A stretch of 9,418 nucleotides of DNA from an uncultured Alphaproteobacteria bacterium (lineage in GTDB: Bacteria > Pseudomonadota > Alphaproteobacteria > Rhizobiales > Rhizobiaceae): the NCBI GenBank assembly GCA_929200335.1, contig CAKMZG010000090.1, positions 463 to 9,880 of the forward strand, in the 5' to 3' direction. The notes beneath the pieces are model-generated. The model was not told where the DNA came from. It was given only the letters and a program-made list of their open reading frames with translations, and ran no database searches. The position numbers were made by a program, and so were the translations under genes. This document shows positions 1 to 7,363 of the stretch, piece after piece. Each line of letters opens with the position of its first letter. Positions within the stretch are counted from its first letter, which is position 1.

Positions 1-791
1 AATGTAACCGTGCGCTGTTTTTCATCTAATTCATAATCTTCATCATCAATTTTGGGAATAAACTCATCAATTGTAGTATAAAGGTCTGAACGATCTTCAA
101 GAGGACCAGATATGATAAGCGGCGTACGCGCTTCATCCACCAGGATGCTATCCACCTCATCAACAATGGCATAATAGTGGCCACGTTGAACCATGCTCTC
201 TAAATCAAACTTCATATTATCACGTAGATAATCAAAGCCAAATTCATTATTTGTGCCGTAAGTAATGTCACATTCATAGGCTGCTTTACGGTCTTCATCG
301 TCCATATCATGAACGATGGTGCCTGTTGTCATGCCTAAGAAACCGTAGAGTTGGCTCATCCATTCAGCATCACGGCTAGCAAGATAATCATTCACGGTTA
401 CCACATGAACGCCTTTTTCTGCCAAGGCATTGAGATAAACTGCAAGGGTTGCAACAAGGGTTTTACCTTCACCAGTGCGCATTTCAGAAATGCCACTGTT
501 GTGCAAAATCATAGCGCCGATGAGCTGTACATCGAATGGACGCATACCAAGGGCACGCTTTGAGGCTTCACGAACTAAGGCAAATGCAGGAATGAGAAGG
601 TCATCAATTTTAGTGCCTTCGTTGATCTGCTTTTTAAATTCTTCTGTCCGCTTTGGAAAATCTTCATCCTTAAGAGCAGCCATTTCACCTTCTAGTGCGT
701 TAATAGCGGTTACTTTAGGTTGTAGTGAACGGATATAGCGATCATTAGCTGATCCAAAAATTTTGCGGGCTATTCCACCAAAACGGGACAT
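1..791 (-). CDS. secA: Preprotein translocase ATPase SecA, N-terminal part (cut by window edge)
   Basis: SecA is the ATP-driven motor that pushes unfolded preproteins through the SecYEG channel. The 263 codons present begin MSRFGGIARKIFGSANDR, the usual SecA N-terminus. The first nucleotide-binding domain is clear: Walker A MRTGEGKT at residues 104-111, the VTVNDYLASRD motif near 131-141, YGTNNEFGFDYLRDN at 178-192, and the DEAD-type Walker B IVDEVDSILVDEARTP at 209-224. The reading frame is open to the window edge, where the pre-protein cross-linking region would begin; roughly 640 further residues are expected. A second in-frame ATG lies two codons upstream at 797. The AAAGG at about 801-805 is only 3 bases from that ATG but 9 from the one at 791, so 791 is preferred. 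The gene is divergent from the isomerase gene at 1152. Identification is certain; only the exact start is open. Confidence 0.97.
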   Translation of the reverse strand, partial: MSRFGGIARKIFGSANDRYIRSLQPKVTAINALEGEMAALKDEDFPKRTEEFKKQINEGTKIDDLLIPAFALVREASKRALGMRPFDVQLIGAMILHNSGISEMRTGEGKTLVATLAVYLNALAEKGVHVVTVNDYLASRDAEWMSQLYGFLGMTTGTIVHDMDDEDRKAAYECDITYGTNNEFGFDYLRDNMKFDLESMVQRGHYYAIVDEVDSILVDEARTPLIISGPLEDRSDLYTTIDEFIPKIDDEDYELDEKQRTVT

Positions 792-912
792 CGGCATTTA
801 CCTTTGTTATTAATCCAATTTATGCAAAGTGCAGTTTTGCTGCATAAGCATTTGTTATTGTGCGGGCAAAAGAAGATTGTGCAATGCCACAGTTATTCCC
901 TGCGCTTAACGA

Positions 913-941
913 CAGATAAGAGCCTGTCCCCATGATGTCAA
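913..941 (-). promoter_or_regulatory. Candidate secA promoter
   Basis: On the minus strand a perfect -35 hexamer TTGACA (941-936) is followed after exactly 17 bases by TATCTG (918-913), which matches the -10 consensus at three of six positions. Transcription would start near 906 and give a leader of about 115 bases before the secA start codon. The -35 and the spacing are ideal, but the -10 is weak, so this is a candidate only. Confidence 0.4.
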
Positions 942-1039
942 CGTCTGTGATGAATTCTTGTGTTAAATTCTTGGTGAATTCTTTGTTATATCTGTAAAAT
1001 CTATCGTGGTTATTATATTTTTTACAGTTAATTTGATGT

Positions 1040-1068
1040 TTGCCATTGCATAGATGGGAAAATACCAT
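1040..1068 (+). promoter_or_regulatory. Weak candidate promoter for the isomerase gene
   Basis: TTGCCA (1040-1045) and TACCAT (1063-1068) are separated by 17 bases; each matches the sigma-70-type consensus at four of six positions. In AT-rich sequence such matches arise by chance. It is listed because the gene at 1152 needs a promoter in this interval and nothing clearly better is visible. Confidence 0.22.
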
Positions 1069-1151
1069 AATTTGAACTACTTTAGGAATCAAAAGGGGAA
1101 TTACCCATTTGGGCATACTAGCCTTATAAATAACAATCGAGGAACTATCGG

Positions 1152-2051
1152 ATGACTTTGAATAAACAACAACGTGCCATGAGAAAATTACCTTTAGCAT
1201 TGGTTTTTAGCGCAGCTATTATAACATCAAGCATTTCTACTTCTCTTTATGCAGCAGATGAAGGTGTGATTGCGAAAGTGGGCAATGAGGTCATCACTAA
1301 GCAGGAATTTGAAATTGCCAAAGAAAACATGGGGCGCCAATTTCAACAAGTGCCTGCCGAGCAACGCGATGCGTTAATTTTGAACACTTATGTTGATATC
1401 CGCGCTCTTGCACAAAAAGCAAAAGCGGCAGACCTTGATAAAAGCGATGAATTTAAAACAAAGCTAGAGTTCTCAAAAAATCAATTGCTTTATCAAATCT
1501 ATTTTGAAAATGAGATTTTTACAAAAATCACTGATGAAGATCTAATGGCTGATTATAAAAAGCAAATTGCTGAATTGCCTGAAAAGGAAGAAGTACATGC
1601 ACGTCATATTTTGGTAAAAACTGAAGATGAAGCCAAAGCAATCATTAAAGAATTAGATGGTGATGCTGATTTTGTTGAATTAGCAAAAGCAAAATCAACT
1701 GGGCCTTCTGGTAAAGCTGGTGGTGATTTGGGTTATTTTCAACAGGGTCAAATGGTGCCAGAATTTGAAGTGGCTACATTTGCTTTGAAGAAAGGCGAAT
1801 ATACAAAAGAACCTGTGCAAACCCAATATGGTTTTCATATCATTAAGCTAGAAGATCGTCGCCAGGTTGAAGCGCCAAAATTTGAAGCTATGAAAGAACA
1901 ATTGCGTCAAGAAAAAATGCGCGATGTTTATACTAAGACTTTAGAAACCATCAAGGATGATATCAAGGTTGAGATTGTTGCTGAGGAATTTAAAGAGAAG
2001 AAAGCTGAAGAAGTTAAGGCGGATGATAAAGAAACTAAAAAAGCAAAATAA
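1152..2051 (+). CDS. Periplasmic parvulin-type peptidyl-prolyl cis-trans isomerase
   Basis: This is a predicted exported foldase of the PpiC/PrsA/SurA family, which isomerises Xaa-Pro bonds in proteins leaving the Sec pathway. Residues 1-34 form a signal peptide: a basic start, a hydrophobic core around LPLALVFSAAIITSS, and a signal peptidase I site after LYA. A SurA-like helical segment (about 38-140) leads into a parvulin domain at about 147-237, with VHARHILVK at 148-156, GGDLGYF at 190-196, MVPEF at 201-205 and TQYGFHIIKLEDR at 224-236. The tail from about 278 is almost entirely Lys, Glu and Asp. GAGGA lies 8 bases before the ATG and supports this start; the internal ATG at codon 10 has no such site. 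No lipobox cysteine is present, so it is soluble rather than a lipoprotein. Its position next to secA is a familiar alphaproteobacterial arrangement. The family is secure; the specific orthologue name is not. Confidence 0.92.
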   Translation: MTLNKQQRAMRKLPLALVFSAAIITSSISTSLYAADEGVIAKVGNEVITKQEFEIAKENMGRQFQQVPAEQRDALILNTYVDIRALAQKAKAADLDKSDEFKTKLEFSKNQLLYQIYFENEIFTKITDEDLMADYKKQIAELPEKEEVHARHILVKTEDEAKAIIKELDGDADFVELAKAKSTGPSGKAGGDLGYFQQGQMVPEFEVATFALKKGEYTKEPVQTQYGFHIIKLEDRRQVEAPKFEAMKEQLRQEKMRDVYTKTLETIKDDIKVEIVAEEFKEKKAEEVKADDKETKKAK

Positions 2052-2078
2052 TCGTTCTTTATAGTGCTTGCAATTATT

Positions 2079-2103
2079 AGAGGGGCTTTTGCCCCTCTTT
2101 TTT
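2079..2103 (+). terminator. Intrinsic terminator of the isomerase gene
   Basis: A perfect 8-bp stem AGAGGGGC/GCCCCTCT closes a TTTT loop (2079-2098) and runs into an uninterrupted T tract to 2103. It begins 27 bases after the isomerase stop codon. It separates this gene from the AsmA-like gene, which therefore probably has its own promoter in 2104-2191. Confidence 0.92.
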
Positions 2104-2191
2104 AATTCATTTTTATTTGTGCTTTATTTAACCTAGGCTTTGCTACAGATGAATATTCGTGTAAGAATTGATTTTTATTATATAAATTGGG

Positions 2192-4054
2192 ATGTTAATG
2201 CTTAAGCGGGTTGTCATAATTGGTATAGCTCTTTGTTTGGTAATTGTTGCAGGCATTTTCACCATTCCTAAAATATTTTTATCTTCCCAACTAATTAGTC
2301 AGCAATTGGCTGAGCAAATCAGCCACTGGACAGGGCGTAAGGCACAGTTTTCCAGAAGCCAGATTATTTCTTTTTTTCCAAATTTCATTGTTGAATTAGA
2401 AGATGTTACTATCATGGGCGCCCATGGAGTTAGTGAGCAGCCATTTATGAAAATGGAGCGTTTACAGGGTTCACTAGAATTTTGGGGTGCTGTATCAGGT
2501 AAGGCGGTGGTGTCTGATTTCAAATTTATCCGCCCAGAAATTAGGTTAATCACAAATCAAATAGGGCGCAGCAATTGGCATTTTCGTAGAGGTGAGATTG
2601 CTGCTAAATTATCCACTGCGCGAGACTTGGTTGAGCAAGCAGATGTAGAAAGTGATGCACCTGATCTTAGCGATGTAACGTTAGTTCTTGGTAACTTTAA
2701 AATTCAAAATGGCGTTGTAATCTATCAAGACATTAGAAATAATATTGAAAGCACATGGAGTGGGGTTAATCTTAATGTGGATTACCCTAACCTTAAGGGC
2801 ATTGCTGGCATTGAAGGTGATGCCATTTGGAATGGTGAAGTTGTCAAAATTAATGCAAAAGCAGTAGCTCCCTTGCAATTATTGGCGGGTGGCAAGAGCG
2901 ATATCACCTTACTGCTTGATTCAAAGCCTTTGGTAGTGGAATTTGACGGCAACTTAAATTCAGTTGCTAAGGGATTGATTAAAGGTAAAACAGAGATCAG
3001 TTCGCATTCTGCGCGCCATTTTTTGAATTGGGCTGGTTATGAAGTACCGCCTGGCTCAACTTTGGGTCCTTTTGAGGTGTCTGGCGATGTATTGGGTACT
3101 ATAAGTGAACTTAAATTTACTGATGCCTCTATAAAATTAGATGGCAATGAAAGTACTGGTATTTTAACCATCAATAAAAAACCAGAGCAGTTGCTGAAGA
3201 TTTCAGGCACCTTGGCCTTGGATCAGATGGATATATCACCCTATTTAGCGCAATTAATTATACCTAAAGAAGGTGGAGCAGGCGTTAGGGATCTAATTGA
3301 TTTATCTTTTCTAGACAGCTTAAACCTTGATTTACGCCTATCTGCATCGGGTGTGCGGGCGAATGAGCAATTTCTAGAAAATGTAGCTGGTACTGTGCGC
3401 ATCAATGAAGGTCGTGCCACTCTTGATATAGGGCAAGCAAACATTTTTGACGGCAATCTGCAAATGGTTTTCCATGCCCAAGATAAGGCTCAAAAACTTG
3501 ACTTACACATGAAACTGTCGGGCAATGATTTGGCTTTTCAAGACATCTCTAAACTTATGCCATTAGGGAATTTGATCATTGAAGCCAAGGGCAATTTAAA
3601 CATGGATGTTAAGGCCTCTGGCGGTACTGATAAAGACTTGCTTAAAACCATGACGGGCAGTTTTGAATTGGATGCAAAGCAGGGTAGGATTGAAGGCGTT
3701 AATATTGAAAAACTTGCTGAGTTAAAGCAAAATGGCGGGTTATCTGCTATTAAGAGTATTCATCAAGGCTCAACAGAATTCGATCAAATGCAAATTCATT
3801 TGCAGTTGCATAATGGCGTGACCTATTTAACTGATGTTAGCTTACAATCTCAACAACTATATGGAATTTTGGAAGGCACAGCAGATTTTTCTAAAAATGC
3901 CTTAGCGCTTTATGGTAATTCACAAGTTTATGCAAAAAATGCGATAGAGGGTGAGCAATATGGTAAATTGCTAACAGAACAAGCCTTCATCATTGGCGGT
4001 ACACTTAATACGCCATTTTTTGTCCCAGATTTTTGGCGCTCCCAACAAAAGTAA
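2192..4054 (+). CDS. AsmA-family envelope protein
   Basis: This 620-residue protein has the AsmA layout. One N-terminal membrane helix (about residues 5-26) is followed by a long region of beta-strand-like repeats expected to lie in the periplasm. The N-terminal AsmA segment includes LAEQISHWTGRKAQF and the FFPNFIVELEDVTI stretch near 61-74. The C-terminal AsmA domain covers about 480-615, with GSFELDAKQGRIEGVNIEKL, the G-S-T-E-F-D segment, a TDVSLQSQQLYGILEGTADF stretch and a final IIGGTLNTPFFVP. AsmA-like proteins act in outer-membrane biogenesis and are related to the bridge-type lipid-transfer proteins; the substrate here cannot be read from sequence. The ribosome binding site is poor: GGGA fits an alternative start at the second ATG (2198) better than the first. 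The gene converges on the glutamine synthetase-like gene with a 27-base gap and no obvious terminator. Family assignment is firm, role uncertain. Confidence 0.88.
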   Translation: MLMLKRVVIIGIALCLVIVAGIFTIPKIFLSSQLISQQLAEQISHWTGRKAQFSRSQIISFFPNFIVELEDVTIMGAHGVSEQPFMKMERLQGSLEFWGAVSGKAVVSDFKFIRPEIRLITNQIGRSNWHFRRGEIAAKLSTARDLVEQADVESDAPDLSDVTLVLGNFKIQNGVVIYQDIRNNIESTWSGVNLNVDYPNLKGIAGIEGDAIWNGEVVKINAKAVAPLQLLAGGKSDITLLLDSKPLVVEFDGNLNSVAKGLIKGKTEISSHSARHFLNWAGYEVPPGSTLGPFEVSGDVLGTISELKFTDASIKLDGNESTGILTINKKPEQLLKISGTLALDQMDISPYLAQLIIPKEGGAGVRDLIDLSFLDSLNLDLRLSASGVRANEQFLENVAGTVRINEGRATLDIGQANIFDGNLQMVFHAQDKAQKLDLHMKLSGNDLAFQDISKLMPLGNLIIEAKGNLNMDVKASGGTDKDLLKTMTGSFELDAKQGRIEGVNIEKLAELKQNGGLSAIKSIHQGSTEFDQMQIHLQLHNGVTYLTDVSLQSQQLYGILEGTADFSKNALALYGNSQVYAKNAIEGEQYGKLLTEQAFIIGGTLNTPFFVPDFWRSQQK

Positions 4055-4081
4055 GAAACGCCTTAATCATAAAGATATAGC

Positions 4082-5455
4082 TTATAGATAAGACATGATT
4101 TCAAGAGATGAAATTTGTGATGTCATGGTTTTTAATTCATTTCGTTTAATATGCACTAAAACCTCTTTCAGCTCTTGTCCTAATGCGCGGGTGATAAACT
4201 CATCGCCTTCAAATAAATCAATGGCCTTGCCCATATCATCCGGCAGAGTTGGATAATTGCCCTCATAGGCATTGCCTTCAACGGGTGCGGGTGGTGTCAG
4301 TTTGTTTTTAATGCCTTCATACATGCCATATATAAGCGTTGCCATGACCAAATAAGGGTTAGCATCTGCGCCTGAAATACGATGCTCTAGGCGTTGAGCA
4401 TAATCAGGTGCAGCGGGAATACGCACGGATACGGAGCGGTTGTTTTCGCCCCAAATAGGACTTGTTGGCGCGTATGAGCCAGGCGTTAGGCGGCGAAAAC
4501 CATTATAGGAATTCACAAATATAAGGGTTGAATTCATCATGGTTTCAACCAGACAAGCGATGGCGCTCTCAAGGCGTTTACGCCCCTCATTACCTGCAAA
4601 AATATTTTTGCCCTCATCATTAACGAGGCTTGCATGCACATGCATGCCATTGCCAGGTTGATCAAGAAATGGCTTGGCCATGAAGCTTGCAATCAGCCCG
4701 TGGGCGCGGGCGCATTCACTAATGGTGCGTTTTAGCATAATCACATCATCACAAGCCCGCATGGCATCTGATCGATGGTTCAGATTAATCTCATATTGCC
4801 CAGGTGCTGCTTCTTTTACCAATGTATCCACGGGCAAGCCTTGCAGCTTTGCTGCAAAATAAATGTCTTCAAAAAGCTCGGCATGTTCTGATAAAGCATT
4901 AAGTGAATACATGCGTTGGCGGTCAATCTCATCATTTGCCCCAACAGCCTCAGGTTGAGAGCCGCGCCATTCGGATTGCGGTTTAATGAGATAAAACTCC
5001 ATTTCAAAGGCAACCGTTGGCGCTAATTTATCTTGTTTAAACAGATCAAGCACAGTTTGTAGGCGTGTTCTTGGGCAAATGTTCAGCGGTTGGCCCGTTT
5101 CTGTTTCTGCTTGAATGATGACTTGAGCGTGGGTGCATTCAGCGGCAGATTTTGCAAGTTTTTGAGTGCCTGAAAAGCTGCGTCCCCAAGTTATAGGCGT
5201 TAAAGTGCCGCTTGCTGCTTTGAAAAAACCATCCACATCACCGGTTTCAATATGCAGCCCAGTTTCAGATACCTCACCGCCCCAAACATCAAGAGCATGA
5301 ATGGAAAGCGGGAAGTTCACCCCTTCACTAAAGGCTTTTTTAAGCGCAGATACAGGCGCCCATTTGCCACGAATTCGGCCATTAGGATCAATGATAATCA
5401 GTTCAACGGTATCAATATTTGGATAGGTTTTTAGGAAATTTTCAAATTCTTGCAA
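4082..5455 (-). CDS. Glutamine synthetase-family protein (PuuA-like gamma-glutamyl-amine ligase)
   Basis: This is a 457-residue ATP-dependent glutamate-amine ligase. The N-terminal beta-grasp part carries VELIIIDPNGRIRGKW (17-32). The catalytic domain has the metal-binding EMEF (151-154), EAAPGQYEI (215-223), NGMHVHASL (269-277), the NSYNGFRRLTPGSYAP segment (315-330), NNRSVSVRIP (338-347) and ANPYL (365-369). The NSYNGFRR wording and the length resemble gamma-glutamylputrescine synthetase (PuuA) and related GS-like enzymes more than the housekeeping GlnA, and the GlnA adenylylation-site region is not recognisable. The amine substrate (putrescine, another polyamine or an alkylamine) is not shown. 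No PuuD- or PuuC-like gene is in the window. The start is TTG, not ATG: AGG lies 6 bases before it, an in-frame stop lies 12 codons upstream at 5492-5494, and no ATG or GTG lies between. Upstream are a 17-bp tandem repeat and the regulator gene on the same strand. Confidence 0.88.
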   Translation of the reverse strand: MQEFENFLKTYPNIDTVELIIIDPNGRIRGKWAPVSALKKAFSEGVNFPLSIHALDVWGGEVSETGLHIETGDVDGFFKAASGTLTPITWGRSFSGTQKLAKSAAECTHAQVIIQAETETGQPLNICPRTRLQTVLDLFKQDKLAPTVAFEMEFYLIKPQSEWRGSQPEAVGANDEIDRQRMYSLNALSEHAELFEDIYFAAKLQGLPVDTLVKEAAPGQYEINLNHRSDAMRACDDVIMLKRTISECARAHGLIASFMAKPFLDQPGNGMHVHASLVNDEGKNIFAGNEGRKRLESAIACLVETMMNSTLIFVNSYNGFRRLTPGSYAPTSPIWGENNRSVSVRIPAAPDYAQRLEHRISGADANPYLVMATLIYGMYEGIKNKLTPPAPVEGNAYEGNYPTLPDDMGKAIDLFEGDEFITRALGQELKEVLVHIKRNELKTMTSQISSLEIMSYL

Positions 5456-5510
5456 GAGGCACCTGTTTCTAATTTTAAAAGTTTGGGGAGATTATCAAGT
5501 TTTTCAGCCC

Positions 5511-5546
5511 TGTACAGCTTTATTTTACATGTACAGCTTTATTTTA
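5511..5546. repeat. 17-bp tandem direct repeat upstream of the glutamine synthetase-like gene
   Basis: TGTACAGCTTTATTTTA occurs at 5511-5527 and again, without a mismatch, at 5530-5546, a period of 19 bases. Each copy opens with the palindromic hexamer TGTACA, and the first is flanked to give CTGTACAG. The repeat lies 56-91 bases upstream of the TTG start, where an operator or activator site would be expected. On the gene's strand each copy begins with TAAAAT, close to a -10 box. The repeat is seen directly; a regulatory role is inferred. Confidence 0.6.
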
Positions 5547-5623
5547 TTTAGTGTCGTTTTAATATTCCCCATAAGGGTTATAGCGTTTAGCATTTCAATG
5601 AGAACTATTCGCGCAAATTAAGG

Positions 5624-5672
5624 GGGCTAGAGCGGCGTTATGAATGCATATAAACGCATCGAGCTCTAGGCC
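5624..5672 (-). other. Long imperfect hairpin just downstream of the regulator gene
   Basis: The arms GGGCTAGAGC (5624-5633) and GCTCTAGGCC (5663-5672) pair at nine of ten positions. A second inner stem GCGTT/AACGC (5635-5639, 5653-5657) closes a 13-base loop. It starts 23 bases after the regulator's stop codon on the minus strand, so it may end or stabilise that transcript. It lacks a proper T run on the minus strand (CCCTTAATTT follows), so it is not a classical intrinsic terminator. Confidence 0.45.
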
Positions 5673-5695
5673 ATAAAGGGTTAGGACATTACGCT

Positions 5696-7126
5696 TTAAT
5701 AATCAAAAGTTGATAGTCCTGCTACCATCTCATCTAAACCAAGGGGCTGGGTTAAGGGAGGTTGCGCGCGTGCAATGCAGCCTCGGCGTTCGCATAATCT
5801 GCATGAAGGGCCAATTTCATTGGCATGGCTTTTATTCTTACTGATCAAATCGCCATAAACAGTTTCATTTGCAAAGCCTTTATCAAGACCAATTAGAAGC
5901 GCTGTTCGGTTAGGACGTTCACCAAATCCTGCTTGTGGACCACGTACTGTACGGGCAACGGTTAAAAATTCTGCATTTTCTGGGGTGATGACATATTCAG
6001 CATTAACAGAGCCAGGCACAGTAAAGGCATGATGAACTATTAATTTAGGGCAAGCTCCACCAAAGCGACTGGTGGGAAACCCAGCAGCGCCTGCGCGGCG
6101 CAAAATATTGCCAGCCTGATCCAGCTCTAAGATGAAAAATGGTAATCCTGTGTCAGGTTTGCGGTGCAGATTAATTAATCTAAAAGCGGCATGGGCAAAG
6201 GAAACGTTGAAACGTGATGCTAAAATTTCAATATCATACCTTAGGCGCCTTGCTGCTGCTAAAAAAGGTTGATAGGGCATCATCATAGCAAGGGCAACAT
6301 AGCGTGCTAATTCAAAACGCGCTAAGCGTTTTGCCTCGTCTGATGTAAAATTTAAAAACTCCGCTTCATCATGAATACGTTCTTTAAAGGCCAAAATGGC
6401 TGCTTCACTAGCTAGCTCTTGTATGCAATCTTGACGGGAGAGACGTTCTGTTAAAAATATTCTCTGGCTATGGCGGTCATAACGTCGCCGCCAATGGGGC
6501 ATAGTTTCATTGGGTAAAATTTGCACACTAATATTGTGCTTTTCTTTGAGCCATTGGGTGAGTTGTAGAAATAAATCTTCATTTGGAGCCGTTTTTTTTA
6601 ACATTTCCACCATTTGACTGGCAGTATCTTCTAATTCTGGAAAACAGCTTGAATGATTTTCAAAGGTGTCACGCACCTCATCAAAAGGAATGCGCGCAGT
6701 TGGCGCGGTGGTCATGGTTCCATCTTTTGCCATGAGTTGTGAAAGATCAGATAATCTGGTTTGTCCCTCACGATAAGCACGATAAAGCTTTAACATAGCT
6801 TGCGCGGCATTAGGAGCTGCTTCGGATAGTTCAATCATTTCGCTATCGCTGGGTAATTCGCCAGCCAGTAAAGGGTCGGCAAAAACCTCTTTGAGAGAGG
6901 CCTTAGCCTCTTCTTCTTCACCAGTTTGCAACGTATTGATGTCTATTTGATAATTTTGCGCCAACTTTAATAATAGTTGTACAGTTAAGGGGCGTTGATT
7001 GCGTTCAATCAAATTCAGATAGCTTGGTGATATGCTTAATTCTTTAGCCATATTGGTTTGGGTGAGTTTTAATTCGTTGCGTAATCGACGAATTTTAGGA
7101 CCTGCAAATATTTTTTGATCAGCCAT
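5696..7126 (-). CDS. HTH regulator of the short-chain fatty acyl-CoA regulator (ScfR/RamB) family
   Basis: This predicted DNA-binding regulator of carbon metabolism has 476 residues. An XRE/Cro-type helix-turn-helix lies at about 10-65 (IRRLRNELKLTQTNMAKEL, then SPSYLNLIERNQRPLTV). A middle region of the ImmA/IrrE-like kind lies at about 180-320, but it has no HExxH zinc motif. The C-terminal part (about 330-470) fits the domain typical of RamB/PccR-type regulators and carries GPSCRLCERRGCIARAQPP with Cys442, Cys445 and Cys450. Known relatives include RamB (acetate metabolism and glyoxylate shunt in Corynebacterium) and PccR (propionyl-CoA assimilation in Rhodobacter). The gene is divergent from aceA, which suggests that aceA is the target and that an acyl-CoA is the effector. 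The frame is open to a GTG at 7159, but the ATG at 7126 starts the family-like MADQKIFAGPKIRRLR and is preferred, although its ribosome binding site is weak. Family assignment is good; target and ligand are inferred. Confidence 0.87.
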   Translation of the reverse strand: MADQKIFAGPKIRRLRNELKLTQTNMAKELSISPSYLNLIERNQRPLTVQLLLKLAQNYQIDINTLQTGEEEEAKASLKEVFADPLLAGELPSDSEMIELSEAAPNAAQAMLKLYRAYREGQTRLSDLSQLMAKDGTMTTAPTARIPFDEVRDTFENHSSCFPELEDTASQMVEMLKKTAPNEDLFLQLTQWLKEKHNISVQILPNETMPHWRRRYDRHSQRIFLTERLSRQDCIQELASEAAILAFKERIHDEAEFLNFTSDEAKRLARFELARYVALAMMMPYQPFLAAARRLRYDIEILASRFNVSFAHAAFRLINLHRKPDTGLPFFILELDQAGNILRRAGAAGFPTSRFGGACPKLIVHHAFTVPGSVNAEYVITPENAEFLTVARTVRGPQAGFGERPNRTALLIGLDKGFANETVYGDLISKNKSHANEIGPSCRLCERRGCIARAQPPLTQPLGLDEMVAGLSTFDY

Positions 7127-7166
7127 TAGTTTCTTTCTATCTCCGCCATTTTTTCTCACATCATGG

Positions 7167-7309
7167 TTTGTAAAAATTACCTATTTTTTTACAAATTTAC
7201 AATAAATTTTTGTAAAATTATGACGTTTTTACGTGTTTATTGGTATTTTTTGTAAATTTTTACTGGATTATTTAGCTGATTTTGTAAAAGTTGATGGAGA
7301 ATTTACAGA
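7167..7309. promoter_or_regulatory. Operator array of TTTGTAAA/TTTACAAA boxes between regulator and aceA
   Basis: Five exact copies of TTTGTAAA or its reverse complement lie at 7167-7174, 7188-7195, 7209-7216, 7249-7256 and 7281-7288. One-mismatch copies lie at 7196-7203 (TTTACAAT) and 7302-7309 (TTTACAGA), and a half-like TTTACGTG at 7228-7235. Starts are 21, 21, 40, 32 and 21 bases apart, close to whole helical turns. ScfR-family regulators are reported to bind TTTGCAAA-type boxes, so these are probably the binding sites of the adjacent regulator, controlling aceA and its own gene. Promoter hexamers for either gene could not be assigned with confidence in this AT-rich stretch. Confidence 0.7.
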
Positions 7310-7363
7310 TTCAAATACCATGAATTTTGATATTGGGTTCACTTAAAATTAGAGGAAAATACT

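Larger units (their letters stand above)
792..1151. other. Divergent secA / isomerase promoter region (360 bases, no gene)
   Basis: This gap between two head-to-head genes must hold promoters for both. An open frame on the minus strand runs through it (820-1200), but it overlaps the isomerase start and its protein resembles nothing I know, so I treat the region as non-coding. It contains a good secA promoter candidate at 913-941 and a weak candidate for the isomerase at 1040-1068. The heptamer AATTCTT occurs three times close together at 953-959, 966-972 and 977-983, just upstream of the secA -35 box. No RNA gene or strong hairpin is visible. Confidence 0.6.

Noticed and set aside
351..738. 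Two open frames on the plus strand within secA
   Set aside because: They lie antisense to the highly conserved SecA ATPase domain and are shadows of it.
953..983. Triple AATTCTT repeat upstream of the secA promoter
   Set aside because: It is a short AT-rich heptamer with uneven spacing (13 and 11 bases); this is too weak to call an operator.
820..1200. 126-codon open frame on the minus strand in the secA-isomerase gap
   Set aside because: It overlaps the start and signal peptide of the isomerase gene, has no recognisable domain, and covers the expected divergent promoters, including a good secA -35 box.
4055..4081. Terminator between the convergent AsmA and ligase genes
   Set aside because: Only a 5-bp AT stem (CTTAT/ATAAG) with a 2-base gap is visible, too weak and overlapping the ligase stop codon.
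7127..7159. GTG start at 7159 for the regulator, adding 11 residues
   Set aside because: The added residues are polar and unlike the family, while the ATG at 7126 starts directly before the conserved helix-turn-helix.
7160..7310. CRISPR-like array made by the repeated TTTGTAAA boxes
   Set aside because: The repeats are only 8 bases, occur in both orientations and have short AT-rich gaps without spacers; they fit operators.
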